Assembly (NCBI GenBank): GCA_003513555.1
Contig: DOPG01000142.1
Location: 10,185 to 25,128, forward strand
DNA: 14,944 nt
Origin: Rhodopirellula sp.
GTDB lineage: Bacteria > Planctomycetota > Planctomycetia > Pirellulales > Pirellulaceae
Direction of reading: 5' to 3'
The notes under the pieces were generated by a model. The model had not been told where the DNA came from and did no database searches. It worked only from the letters and a program-made list of their open reading frames with translations. This document shows positions 1-8,199 of the stretch, one piece after another (position 1 is the first letter of the stretch; every line of letters starts with the position of its first letter). The position numbers and the translations under genes were made by a program.

Positions 1-43
1 TCAACTTTCCATTGCTCAATGCCGTTCGCAAATAAGTACAAAC

Positions 44-82
44 GTTAACTCAGCAGCGACCTGGTGGGTCTAATGAGTTAAC
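44..82 (-). terminator. Hairpin terminator candidate at the end of the ccsBA gene
   Basis: Positions 44-52 (GTTAACTCA) and 74-82 (TGAGTTAAC) form a perfect 9-bp inverted repeat. Inside its loop a second stem, GACC/GGTC (58-61 with 67-70), can form. The stop codon of the cytochrome c biogenesis gene (TAA, read on the minus strand) lies within the stem. On the minus strand the hairpin is followed by a moderately T-rich stretch, GTTTGTACTTATTT. Position and structure fit a factor-independent terminator, though the T tract is interrupted. Confidence 0.5.
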
Positions 83-3000
83 TTGGCGAGGCATCCGATC
101 CGAATCGCACCCTGATCGATCGCAGGACCAGATCTGCGGTAATGAATGCGATTTGCAACAAGATATAAATGGATAGCCACATCAGGACACCGGATGTAAA
201 GCCGTAACTGTGCATGCCGATGCCGAGTTCATTCGTACCAAACCAACTCCACGCGGTGACAATGTTGCCACCAATCGCCAAAACGGCAAATCCTCGTCCA
301 CTCACCATGCCATCCCACCGTGCATGCAGCATGAGTGCGTTCCAGATTACAATTAGCAAGGCTCCGTTCTCTTTTGGGTCCCAGCCCCAAAAACGGCCCC
401 AACTGTCATCTGCCCAAAGTCCACCCAGGACGGTCCCGACAAAGCTGAACAGGATTCCAAAACAAGTGGCTCCGTAGATACAGCGGTAGACATCCCTCAG
501 CTTTTTCTTCTCAACACCGACCCAGCCCGCTAGCAGATACCCGGCTCCCAATGTCCCAGCAACCAATGTCGCTACGTAACCCAACGACACGGTGATCACG
601 TGCGTTGTCAGCCAGAACTGTGTGTCTAGCACCGCTTGCAAAACCGGCATGGTGTCGCCGGTATTCAGACCGTACGCAACCAACAGCGTCAATACACCGG
701 CAGCTGAAGCCAACAAATTCCCGACACCATAGCGGAAGATTCTCTCGACCAACACACCAAACAACACAGCAGCCCAACCAATGAAGACTGCAGACGAATA
801 AATATTGATCACAGGAGCACGGCCAGTGATGACAATCCGACAAGTTATCGCAACGGTATGCACGACCAAAGCAATTACTAACATGCCCCAAACAGCTTGA
901 CGCAACCGTGGTAGGTTCACAGCAAAGTAGACCAAGCCGAGAACCAGCGTGACCAAGTACAAGATCATCGCAACCCCTGTTGGCCACGAAGCTTGCATCC
1001 AGCGTTCAAGCGAAACCAGTCGCGGTGAGAAGCCCATGATCGGGTACAAGGACAAAGCAGCCGTATTTGCATCGACGGCCTCATTAAACACCTTAGGATC
1101 TTCCTCACCATAAGCCGAGATCATGTCACCAAAACTTGCAATTGCCTCAGAACGTTCAATATCGCCCTCGCCACCAGAATCAGCACGAGCCATCTTTTGA
1201 ATTTCCTCAAAAAATGCAGCGGAAAACGCGATCCACTGTGGTTGATCAACTGTTTCGGCAGCGACCTCGGCATCCGGTGGAATGATTGCAGCCGCCCGCA
1301 TGTTTTTCAGTCGGTCCATGTTCCTCGCAAGCTCTCGCATGGCAAACATTGCTCGCGTAGAAGCGTCCGAGGGTTGACCGGGTTGGAACATTTTGAACTC
1401 TGCCTCGCTCATCACCCTTGGGCTGGGGAACTGGAAAGCGGCAGCGGCAACTGTATATTCGCGGGTACGCCGATCAAGTTCCAACAGTTTTCGCTCTTTG
1501 AACGATTGTTCTGCTCCATCCTTGGCCCTTGCTTCATCGACGATTTTACTAACACGACCCCATTCACCCCGAATTTCTTCAAGTGAGTAGAGCTTACTTT
1601 TCCGCCTTGGCAGCTCAAATTCGCTTCGAACTTCCTCAGCATCAATTCGGAACATTCGAATTTTTTCAACATCTTTGCTGTTACTAGCAACTTCCATCAA
1701 CCACTGCATTGCCGACAGGCTTTTGCCCTCCACTCGATCCTTGAGTTCGGAAGGTGCGCCTTCGAGTGGAATGGATTCTTTATTACTGATTGCCTTAACG
1801 GTCTGCCTTGCATAGGCATCCAGCGGCATGACCCGACCACCGTACTGTGCTGGGATCTTGCCAGCAGTATAAAAATCAAACTGGGTGTCGCGTTCCGCGG
1901 GCCGCATTTCATTTTTCAAGGCGGCCGTGGGCACGAGCATGGCCCCCGCCAGAAGGCCGAAACCGACGACACTTACTATCACTGGCCACCTGGAAGGCGG
2001 GCCTGAACTCCCAGCTTCAATTGCGGAAGCCTGCGTGTCCGATTTACGTGTCTCGCGTTCACGTCTTTTCAAAAAGCGGCTCAGCGTACCAAAAAAGTGT
2101 GCCAACATTCCGAGCGCAGTGATACTGCAAGCTAGATATGGAATCAGCCATCCCGAGTTCTGGACGACTTGTATGCCTGTCCTCTCTTTGCCATTAGGCA
2201 GGGGCGTATAACTGCTTTGATAAAAAGTTTCACCGCGATAACGCAGAGGGTTATTCATCCAGACTCGCTCACGGCGATCCTCGCCTGTCGCCTCGTCCAC
2301 AATCCTAATGAATGATGAATAGTCTCGGGGCGTATCCGTCCCACTGTAATTGACTCGGCGAACGTCAACCAATTGAACCCAGTACGGTTTTACTTCCCGA
2401 TGGAACTTCAAACCTATGTCGTAGGCAGTTCCACCCACCGTGACTGAGTCATAGCGATCTTCGCTTTCAGCATCGGCAAGCAGCATCACACGATCAGACA
2501 ACCATTGGCTCACCAGAAAAACACCAAGCGACTCCCCTGTCTCTTTGTCAAGTAGATCGACGTAGGCAGATGCCAAATTCAAATCGCTGTCATTTCCACC
2601 AGACTTTCTGGCGCGAACAGCCTCCGCCTCCAATCCCCATCCGGCGGTTGCCAAGTTCTCACCCTGAGCGTTGCGAACGTTTGAATTTTCAAAAAACTCG
2701 ATGACGCCAACATTCACTGGCAGCGACTCATCGCTAATCACCTCACCAGTCTCGGCAGCTGTTTTCAAACGACTTCCGGGAATCGCAATGACCTCGTCCC
2801 CAGCCTCGCCCCTGGCAATCAGATCCAATTCGATCAAATCGAGGTTTACAAGTGTGTTGGATGCCTCGCCCTCGACCAAGCTAAGCCTCTGCTCCAACTG
2901 ACGATCGCCAAACGCGAATTGTCCAAACATCAGCAAGCCAACGCCCAGATGCAACAGGACATTTCCGCCCTGTTTGCCGAACACCATTAGACAACCAAGC

Positions 3001-3710
3001 AGCAGGATGATGCCCGCACCCAGTCCCTTGGCCAATTGCCATACGATTCGTAATCCCGGGTCACCAATACGGAAATCATCCGCGAGGGAATAGGCAACGA
3101 ATGCACCAAGCAACGCTGCTAAACAAAAAGCCAAGATCTTCATCGTTCCCTGCGAAACTTGAACACCCGTGTAAACGCAGCCGAATGCCATGACAGTCAG
3201 GCTCGCCAACACTGAGGCCCACAGTGCTTCGTAGCTGATCGGGGGTGTGCCTTGCAGGCCCTCGCTACTGTGCCCTGCCGCTACGACAAAAAATGCCAAA
3301 AGCGATCCCAGAGTAATGAGCCCAACACCGGCAAGTAGCTGTGAGCCTTTTCCACTAACTCTAAACCGAGTTGCTTTGGCAGCCACGAGGTTGATCATTA
3401 GTAGCACGCCAATCAAGGCGCCGCCGGGGTATGGCATACTGCCGCGAATCGGGGTTTCATGCGGATAGAAGGCCTGTGGAAACAGATCATCAAAATACAG
3501 CATCGTGAACCAGCAGGTGAAATACCGCTGCTTGACCTCGAACATGTTCATTTCGTCCTGGGCCAGCGTGCCCACTAGTACAGTGACCAGTGATAAGGCA
3601 AACAGGACCACAGTGAATTTCAATGACCCGATCGCAGCAAAGACACCGAGCAGAGAGAAATTGCCTGCATTTTCTTTTGGGCCGCGGGCGGAGGCTACAA
3701 TCGTCGACAT
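78..3710 (-). CDS. ccsBA: Fused System II cytochrome c biogenesis protein CcsB-CcsA (ResB-ResC)
   Basis: A 1210-residue inner-membrane protein that would carry heme across the membrane and attach it to CXXCH motifs of c-type apocytochromes. Residues about 20-550 are the ResB/CcsB half: a first helix near 28-50 ending in GTLAQ, membrane helices near 95-115, 125-145, 165-185, 190-208 and 225-270 (with LLHLGVGLL, H254), then a periplasmic domain and a closing helix near 520-540. A second unit starts at about 575 with a helix, a segment containing GRVMPLDAYARQ, and a long charged periplasmic region to about 890. Residues 905-1195 are the CcsA/ResC half. This has the tryptophan-rich WWD heme-handling signature at 1099-1112 (WGRFWGWDPKE) and the conserved histidines H951, H1037, H1129 and H1167. 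Two-piece CcsB and CcsA are separate genes in many bacteria; fusions are known in epsilonproteobacteria and Bacteroidetes. The ATG at 3710 has no strong Shine-Dalgarno and lies 33 bases after the upstream lipoprotein gene, suggesting cotranscription. Confidence 0.94.
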   Translation of the reverse strand: MSTIVASARGPKENAGNFSLLGVFAAIGSLKFTVVLFALSLVTVLVGTLAQDEMNMFEVKQRYFTCWFTMLYFDDLFPQAFYPHETPIRGSMPYPGGALIGVLLMINLVAAKATRFRVSGKGSQLLAGVGLITLGSLLAFFVVAAGHSSEGLQGTPPISYEALWASVLASLTVMAFGCVYTGVQVSQGTMKILAFCLAALLGAFVAYSLADDFRIGDPGLRIVWQLAKGLGAGIILLLGCLMVFGKQGGNVLLHLGVGLLMFGQFAFGDRQLEQRLSLVEGEASNTLVNLDLIELDLIARGEAGDEVIAIPGSRLKTAAETGEVISDESLPVNVGVIEFFENSNVRNAQGENLATAGWGLEAEAVRARKSGGNDSDLNLASAYVDLLDKETGESLGVFLVSQWLSDRVMLLADAESEDRYDSVTVGGTAYDIGLKFHREVKPYWVQLVDVRRVNYSGTDTPRDYSSFIRIVDEATGEDRRERVWMNNPLRYRGETFYQSSYTPLPNGKERTGIQVVQNSGWLIPYLACSITALGMLAHFFGTLSRFLKRRERETRKSDTQASAIEAGSSGPPSRWPVIVSVVGFGLLAGAMLVPTAALKNEMRPAERDTQFDFYTAGKIPAQYGGRVMPLDAYARQTVKAISNKESIPLEGAPSELKDRVEGKSLSAMQWLMEVASNSKDVEKIRMFRIDAEEVRSEFELPRRKSKLYSLEEIRGEWGRVSKIVDEARAKDGAEQSFKERKLLELDRRTREYTVAAAAFQFPSPRVMSEAEFKMFQPGQPSDASTRAMFAMRELARNMDRLKNMRAAAIIPPDAEVAAETVDQPQWIAFSAAFFEEIQKMARADSGGEGDIERSEAIASFGDMISAYGEEDPKVFNEAVDANTAALSLYPIMGFSPRLVSLERWMQASWPTGVAMILYLVTLVLGLVYFAVNLPRLRQAVWGMLVIALVVHTVAITCRIVITGRAPVINIYSSAVFIGWAAVLFGVLVERIFRYGVGNLLASAAGVLTLLVAYGLNTGDTMPVLQAVLDTQFWLTTHVITVSLGYVATLVAGTLGAGYLLAGWVGVEKKKLRDVYRCIYGATCFGILFSFVGTVLGGLWADDSWGRFWGWDPKENGALLIVIWNALMLHARWDGMVSGRGFAVLAIGGNIVTAWSWFGTNELGIGMHSYGFTSGVLMWLSIYILLQIAFITADLVLRSIRVRFGSDASPS

Positions 3711-3743
3711 AATTTCATCACGTTTCGAGTGCGAGCGAATCGT

Positions 3744-5423
3744 TTACAAATTCAACTTCAGAGATTTCAAGAACAGAGTGATCGCGTCATCCTGATTCTC
3801 GACTGTTTTTGCGGGACCGGTCATTTTGATGAACAGGCTTGACGCTCCGTCAGAACCGAGTGGGACGATGGTTGCATCAATAGCCAGTCTTGGGTCAGCA
3901 TCCTTTTCAGACAGTAGTAGAAACCGTTTTCCCGGCTTACCAGCAACGGTCACCTCTTGAGCCTTTTCCAAGGCTTGATCCACAACCTCGTCTGCAACCG
4001 TCCCATTTCGGACTTGGCCCAACCATCTAGCTACATTTCCACGAAGATCGCCGCCCGCGGAAATGACGGTGATCTCGGCTGACTGATTCTCTGGCCCGAC
4101 GTTGAAGGCAGCCAACCGCATGCTACTTGTTCTGCCATCTCGCCATCCTTGGGGACGCTGATAGGTAACAGCCTCAGCTTTGTTGCCAGCCTCTGTTCCA
4201 GAAGGTAAGCCGGACTGTTTCTGGCCAGCCATTGGCGTATTCACTGCTGGTAATTTGGCGTTACCACTGCCAGCTTCACCCGCCAAATCGACCCAAACCG
4301 AACCCTCATCTGCGGCTGCTACCCTAAGTGGCTGCCCACCTGCCCACTTTTCAGTTGAGGGAGGCAATCCCATCTGACCTCGCCAACGATTCACGTTCAT
4401 ATCAACTTGATCAGCCCATGGCTTATCCTGCTGACGGACGAGCTTAGAAACGCTGATATCCAAATCCCCTGCTGGTGTTACGACATCCAAGCTTGCGTAG
4501 CGGAACGGTCGTTCTCCACCGCGAGTCCAGCTTTCAGGAAGAGTATTCAAGTCGGGTACACCTTGCTCAAACTGAACGCCTTCAACAAAGTCACGAAAAG
4601 TTTTCGCTAGTGAAGCGACCGGTTCTTTTGCGCCTTTGACCTTGAAAAACCAAACGTCAGATCCCTTGGGCACCATCGCGGCCAGCATCCGCTCGTCAGA
4701 AGCGAGCCTGATGGTCGGGTTAACCGACTGCGAAGGAAGCGTTCCGGCAGAACTTGGCGGAGGCATACGATTCGCAAAAGGTGGAGACATCGAGTTGTTT
4801 CCTCCCGTTTCGCCAACAATGTCGACCCACACCGAATTTGGATCTGCGGATTCGACGGTAATCGCCTCACCACCCGCCCATTTCGCGTTGGACTTTGGCA
4901 ACCCAAGTTGCCCCCGCCACCGGTTCACATTGTCTTGCACCTGTTCATCCCACGCATCGTCTCGCAGCGGCAAAGATGAGACGCTTATCCCGAGTTGTTT
5001 GTCGGGAGTCTCAACGTCCAACGTCGCGTAACGGAACGGCTTTTCTCCCCCACGCCGCCAACCAGTGGGCAAATCACCTAGTTTCGGAGAACCATCTTCG
5101 AACTCAATCCCCTCCACAAAGCTCCGGAACTCTTTACCAATCGAGTCCACTGCTCCCTCAGGACCGGTTACCTTGAAGAACCAAATCTCGTTCCCCTTGG
5201 GCAACATGGCTGCCAACATACGGTCCTTCCCAGGCACAAGTTTGGCGGGAAGCTTGGTCGGAACGGTGTAAGTCACGACTGGATCGAGGCGTTCACAACC
5301 GGCAAAGCCAGCCATGCAGCATACCAGTAGCACCAAACACCAGTTCCCACACCTGTATCGCGTTCGGCACATCTCGTATGACCAATGAAACAGATTCTGG
5401 AAGCTAAGGGTTGAGCCCAACAT
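3744..5423 (-). CDS. Putative lipoprotein with two tandem ~140-residue repeats and a third partial copy
   Basis: Family not recognised. The N-terminus is a signal peptide with hydrophobic core LVLLVCCMAGFAG and a following cysteine (C43), a loose lipobox (FAGC), so an outer-face lipoprotein is likely. Residues 68-206 and 245-386 are clear copies of one domain. Both contain RMLAAM(L/V)PKG, WFFKV, F(R)xFVEG, a W-x-RGGE-(K/R)PFRYA block, DV-TP, NVNRWRGQ(L/M)GLP, KWAGG and SVWVD. A degenerate third copy covers about 422-559: GWRDG, MRLAAFNV, NVARWLGQV, then FIKMTGP and a terminal helix, in permuted order. The linker after copy 1 (207-240) is Pro/Ser-rich. Start: ATG at 5423 has an AGG five bases upstream but gives a long signal peptide; the in-frame ATG at 5372 (M18) gives a more usual 25-residue signal. 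It lies 33 bases upstream of ccsBA, so a role in the cell envelope near cytochrome c assembly is possible, but this is inference. Confidence 0.85.
   Translation of the reverse strand: MLGSTLSFQNLFHWSYEMCRTRYRCGNWCLVLLVCCMAGFAGCERLDPVVTYTVPTKLPAKLVPGKDRMLAAMLPKGNEIWFFKVTGPEGAVDSIGKEFRSFVEGIEFEDGSPKLGDLPTGWRRGGEKPFRYATLDVETPDKQLGISVSSLPLRDDAWDEQVQDNVNRWRGQLGLPKSNAKWAGGEAITVESADPNSVWVDIVGETGGNNSMSPPFANRMPPPSSAGTLPSQSVNPTIRLASDERMLAAMVPKGSDVWFFKVKGAKEPVASLAKTFRDFVEGVQFEQGVPDLNTLPESWTRGGERPFRYASLDVVTPAGDLDISVSKLVRQQDKPWADQVDMNVNRWRGQMGLPPSTEKWAGGQPLRVAAADEGSVWVDLAGEAGSGNAKLPAVNTPMAGQKQSGLPSGTEAGNKAEAVTYQRPQGWRDGRTSSMRLAAFNVGPENQSAEITVISAGGDLRGNVARWLGQVRNGTVADEVVDQALEKAQEVTVAGKPGKRFLLLSEKDADPRLAIDATIVPLGSDGASSLFIKMTGPAKTVENQDDAITLFLKSLKLNL
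4266..5222 (-). repeat. Tandem domain duplication inside the lipoprotein gene
   Basis: Unit 1 is 4806-5222 and unit 2 is 4266-4691, separated by a Pro/Ser-rich linker. At protein level the two units agree over nearly their whole length, with blocks such as NVNRWRGQ and GGE-PFRYA identical or nearly so. The DNA of the same blocks has many synonymous differences, so the duplication is old and kept by selection rather than a fresh tandem repeat. Confidence 0.85.
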
Positions 5424-5466
5424 TTCTACCTATTCTTGCACGATCAAAACCTGCCAAACATGTCCT

Positions 5467-5489
5467 CTTTCCTGACCAAATCAGGAAAG
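5467..5489. promoter_or_regulatory. Perfect 9-bp palindrome upstream of the lipoprotein gene
   Basis: CTTTCCTGA (5467-5475) and TCAGGAAAG (5481-5489) are perfect inverted copies around a CCAAA spacer. It ends 44 bases upstream of the ATG at 5423. No T tract follows on either strand, so it is not a typical terminator. An operator or a leader hairpin is more likely. The core CCTGA/TCAGG recurs upstream of the neighbouring helix-turn-helix gene. Confidence 0.4.
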
Positions 5490-5700
5490 CTCCACAACCG
5501 CGTTTCCGAAGCACCATAGAACAGCAGTTCAACGGCAGATTGGTGACATTGATCTGGAGAGAGACTCGACTGAGGAAGCCGAACACCGGAGGGTTAAGTT
5601 ACTTACTTATTCATTAGTATAAAGCGCAATCCACTTTAGTTCGTACACAACATTATGCGGGGACGAGGGAATGTACGCATATATCCAATTATCGCGACAC

Positions 5701-5748
5701 TTTGCCCCACGCGGAGGCAAATTCTCGGCTCCTTCAGGGCCCGGAGCC
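5701..5748 (-). terminator. Pair of hairpins downstream of the helix-turn-helix gene
   Basis: TTTGCC (5701-5706) pairs with GGCAAA (5716-5721), extended by CC/GG with one bulged A around an ACGC loop. GGCTCC (5727-5732) pairs with GGAGCC (5743-5748). They lie 23-71 bases past the stop codon at 5772. No run of T follows, so they may end transcription with a factor or protect the 3' end of the message. Confidence 0.3.
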
Positions 5749-5771
5749 TCGTGCTCGGACTTGAAGCTCTC

Positions 5772-7373
5772 TTAAGACCCTGGCTTGCTGTCCAACCAAC
5801 CGGTCAATGAATCGGTGAGCGAGCTAACGGGAGCGGCTGTTTCACTGTAGCTCCACATATTTTGCATGAGGTCGGTGACCAACATGCCACCGACGCTGAG
5901 TACCGCCAATACCATGCAAAGCGTGATGCACTGCATCAGCGTGAACGGCACTTCGAAAGCGTTATAGCCGCCGCTGGCACCACCGATGGCAGAAACAGCA
6001 GCAGCTTCATCTACCGAAATCCCTTCTTCTTCGGCGTCCATGCCCAAGACTTCAACGGCTTCGGCTTCGGCTGCGGCACCGAACATATCACCATCGTCAG
6101 CGACACCGGCATCGGCAAACTCGATTGGCTCACCAATCGCCTCTGATTCTTCGACTTCGATTACCTGAGAACCGCTTTCGAAGTCGGGTTCCAAACTTAT
6201 TCCGGACGGCGAAAGTTGGAATTCTTCATCAGCTTGAAAGTCGACCATCGACCCGCTGCCGCCGCCACTGCTACCGCCCTCGGACATTTCCTGTCCGAGA
6301 TCGAGTGCCGAGATACTGCTTCCTGCAAGATCCAATGGCTCGCTCTCTAGTGACAAGCCACTGTCAGACGGACTCATCAAATTGATCCCGCTGTCACCGG
6401 CAACAGAAATATCGCTACCCGCTCCGCTGATCACCAAATCGTCATCGTCGTCGGCAATGACAAGCTCATCATCAGCTAAAACGTCTCCCAAACTGGAGCC
6501 CAAGCCTGATCCGACTCCACTACCGAGTCCGGATCCCAGCAGACTGCCGCTATCTCCGGAAATCACACCACTGCCAGACTTTTCTGCTCCTAACAAGTCA
6601 AGTTCGCTTAAGACATCCGCTCCGCGCGAACCGGTCATCTCGGCTGGCTCATCCAAATCACTCATAAGTTCCAAACTGCTAACGCCTGCCGAACTGGCCT
6701 TCGATCCAGCTGGATCAATATCACTACCAAGAACGTCCATCGCACTATCTTCATCAGCACCGATCAGCTCTTCGCCACTGTCCTCGTCGGGCTCACCCGA
6801 AGCAAAGCTGAGATCGCTGCCTGCCTGCAGGCTCAACTCGCTTTCCAGATCCAGGATACTGCCGCTACCCTCACCTGCACCAACCTCAGGGGCGAGTACA
6901 TCGGGGTGGGACTCAGAAATCTCTTTTAGCTCTTCGTCAGTAACCGGCCCTGTACTTCCGGCGTTGGGCTCAATGGCGAGATCAAGCTGCGCGGAATCGT
7001 GCATGATTGCAGGATCATTGAGCTGCAATTCAGCTGAATCGATCTCGAGCAAGTCTTCGGAGACCTCCAGATCACTTTCACCGGAAACGACTTGAACATC
7101 TGCATTGTCTCCTTGCGAAGCCACGAGATTGACATCGCTTCCGGGTCCGGAGGCAACGGGATCGCCTCCAATCCCTAAATCGCTTCCCTCGCCGTCGAGC
7201 AAATTACCATCTGCGATTTCATCGGCGAGGCGTCCAAGGTCATTGTCAGCGAATTTCCAACTCGCTCCATCACGAAAACCACGCACTTTACCTTGGCTAC
7301 GCAAATCAACTAGTTGGTCAGCGGTGATTCCGAGCTTTTGGGCAGCTTCTTCTAACGATAGGTAGTTAGCCAT
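5772..7373 (-). CDS. Acidic tail-anchored protein with an N-terminal excisionase-type helix-turn-helix
   Basis: A 533-residue protein in three parts. Residues 1-55 (YLSLEEAAQKLGITADQLV, then LRSQGKVRGFRDGASWKF) match the winged helix-turn-helix of excisionase/MerR-type proteins, which usually bind DNA. Residues about 56-470 are strongly acidic and low in complexity, rich in Ser, Asp, Glu and Gly, with short irregular repeats such as SGLGSGVGSGLGSSLG (near residue 280) and DSGINL/DSGLSL. Residues 476-502 form one membrane helix, leaving a 31-residue tail. The protein would thus be held in the inner membrane with its DNA-binding domain in the cytoplasm. Similar HTH-plus-acidic proteins are common in planctomycetes, but I know of no assigned function. 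The ATG at 7373 is the only sensible start, as the helix-turn-helix begins at once; its ribosome binding site is weak. A pure scaffold role for the HTH fold is also possible. Confidence 0.85.
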   Translation of the reverse strand: MANYLSLEEAAQKLGITADQLVDLRSQGKVRGFRDGASWKFADNDLGRLADEIADGNLLDGEGSDLGIGGDPVASGPGSDVNLVASQGDNADVQVVSGESDLEVSEDLLEIDSAELQLNDPAIMHDSAQLDLAIEPNAGSTGPVTDEELKEISESHPDVLAPEVGAGEGSGSILDLESELSLQAGSDLSFASGEPDEDSGEELIGADEDSAMDVLGSDIDPAGSKASSAGVSSLELMSDLDEPAEMTGSRGADVLSELDLLGAEKSGSGVISGDSGSLLGSGLGSGVGSGLGSSLGDVLADDELVIADDDDDLVISGAGSDISVAGDSGINLMSPSDSGLSLESEPLDLAGSSISALDLGQEMSEGGSSGGGSGSMVDFQADEEFQLSPSGISLEPDFESGSQVIEVEESEAIGEPIEFADAGVADDGDMFGAAAEAEAVEVLGMDAEEEGISVDEAAAVSAIGGASGGYNAFEVPFTLMQCITLCMVLAVLSVGGMLVTDLMQNMWSYSETAAPVSSLTDSLTGWLDSKPGS

Positions 7374-7392
7374 TCGATCTTCGGCTCCGAGA

Positions 7393-7412
7393 GACCCTGA
7401 TTATTCAGGATC
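7393..7412. promoter_or_regulatory. Palindrome upstream of the helix-turn-helix gene
   Basis: GACCCTGA (7393-7400) and TCAGGATC (7405-7412) pair with one mismatch around a TTAT spacer, 20 bases upstream of the ATG at 7373. The core CCTGA/TCAGG matches the palindrome at 5467-5489. It may be an operator, possibly for autoregulation by the helix-turn-helix protein, or a weak terminator for the gene at 7499-7924. Confidence 0.35.
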
Positions 7413-7498
7413 ATCGATTGGTAGTTGTGGACACGGGAAAAACGGACGTTGTTAACATACGTCATAGTTCACCCGCTGCAGCCCAACACCAACTACCC

Positions 7499-7924
7499 TC
7501 ACCGTCGATTGATCTCACGAATCTCTTCAGGCAGTGGGGACGTGGCGTTAAGCTGCAATGAAAAATCAGCATCGATTGGACGACTGCTGACAAGCCGGAC
7601 CTTCCCCGACCTGTCAATATGATACACGGCCATCCAAGCTTTGCCGGTATGAACTAGCGTAATTGTCTGAGTTCCCGAACTGTCAGAATGGGAAAATCCG
7701 ATCATGTCGCCCGAGGCACCCACCCTTGCCACCGTTTCGGCGAGCGTTAGGTCGGAAAGTTCGGAATTTATCGGCAGTCCATGACTCTGAGGCGTCGGGT
7801 TCTGGCTCACCGCCACTGTCGCGATGCCAATCACCATCAAAAGCACCAATCCAGTGCGGATTATCCGGTTTCCTGCATCACTAGTCGCGACTTGGGTAGT
7901 TTCGACCATTTCGGCGTTCATCAT
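7499..7924 (-). CDS. Small single-pass membrane protein of unknown function
   Basis: A 141-residue protein with no recognised family. An N-terminal cytoplasmic stretch of about 20 residues is followed by one hydrophobic helix (TGLVLLMVIGIATVAV), then a soluble domain of about 100 residues presumed periplasmic. The soluble part alternates short strands, for example TQTITLVHTGKAWMAVYHID and GKVRLVSSRPID, suggesting a small beta-rich domain. I place the start at the ATG at 7924 because TTGGAG lies eight bases upstream. An in-frame ATG at 7969 would add 15 Cys-rich residues but has no ribosome binding site. It is 125 bases upstream of the helix-turn-helix gene on the same strand and diverges from the stator operon. 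Confidence 0.65.
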   Translation of the reverse strand: MMNAEMVETTQVATSDAGNRIIRTGLVLLMVIGIATVAVSQNPTPQSHGLPINSELSDLTLAETVARVGASGDMIGFSHSDSSGTQTITLVHTGKAWMAVYHIDRSGKVRLVSSRPIDADFSLQLNATSPLPEEIREINRR

Positions 7925-8199
7925 CACAAATGCTCCAATTCCTGCAGAACACGGGCAATTACACGCCATTTTGCCAAGCGAAAACGACTGTACGAGCCCG
8001 AAATCAAATTCCGCCTAATCCTACGAAGATGCCCGAATTCGCCGCAATATGAACTCAGTTGGCCTGCTGCAGAGCGATCTGGCCCTCTCCCGGAGTCTGC
8101 GTTGCGGTGAACGCTTGCTTCAACCTGCTCCCGGGCGAGATGGTAATTTCTGACGATGGGATCAAGTTTCGGGGTCCTGACGGTCGATTCGATTACCTA

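Larger units (their letters stand above)
5424..5771. other. 348-base intergenic region with leader and promoter candidates
   Basis: No convincing gene is seen here. It lies between the stop of the helix-turn-helix gene and the start of the lipoprotein gene, both on the minus strand. The part next to 5772 holds two G/C-rich hairpins. The middle part (about 5595-5700) is A/T-rich and contains TATACT on the minus strand (5616-5621), a plausible -10 element, but no good -35 lies at the right distance. CGTACA (5642-5647) and TGTACG (5672-5677) form a weak inverted repeat. A perfect palindrome sits at 5467-5489. The lipoprotein-ccsBA pair therefore probably has its own promoter with a leader of up to about 190 bases. 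Confidence 0.4.

Noticed and set aside
5404..5617. Two small open frames, one on each strand, in the gap upstream of the lipoprotein gene
   Set aside because: Neither has a ribosome binding site or recognisable protein features, and they run through the palindrome and probable promoter region.
6382..7095. 237-codon plus-strand open frame rich in Ser and Pro
   Set aside because: It is the antisense of the acidic Ser/Asp-rich gene. Its composition follows from the codons of the other strand, and no domain is visible.
7925..7969. ATG at 7969 as start of the small membrane protein
   Set aside because: No Shine-Dalgarno precedes it, whereas the ATG at 7924 has GGAG at a good distance. The added residues are a Cys-rich stretch before the cytoplasmic tail.
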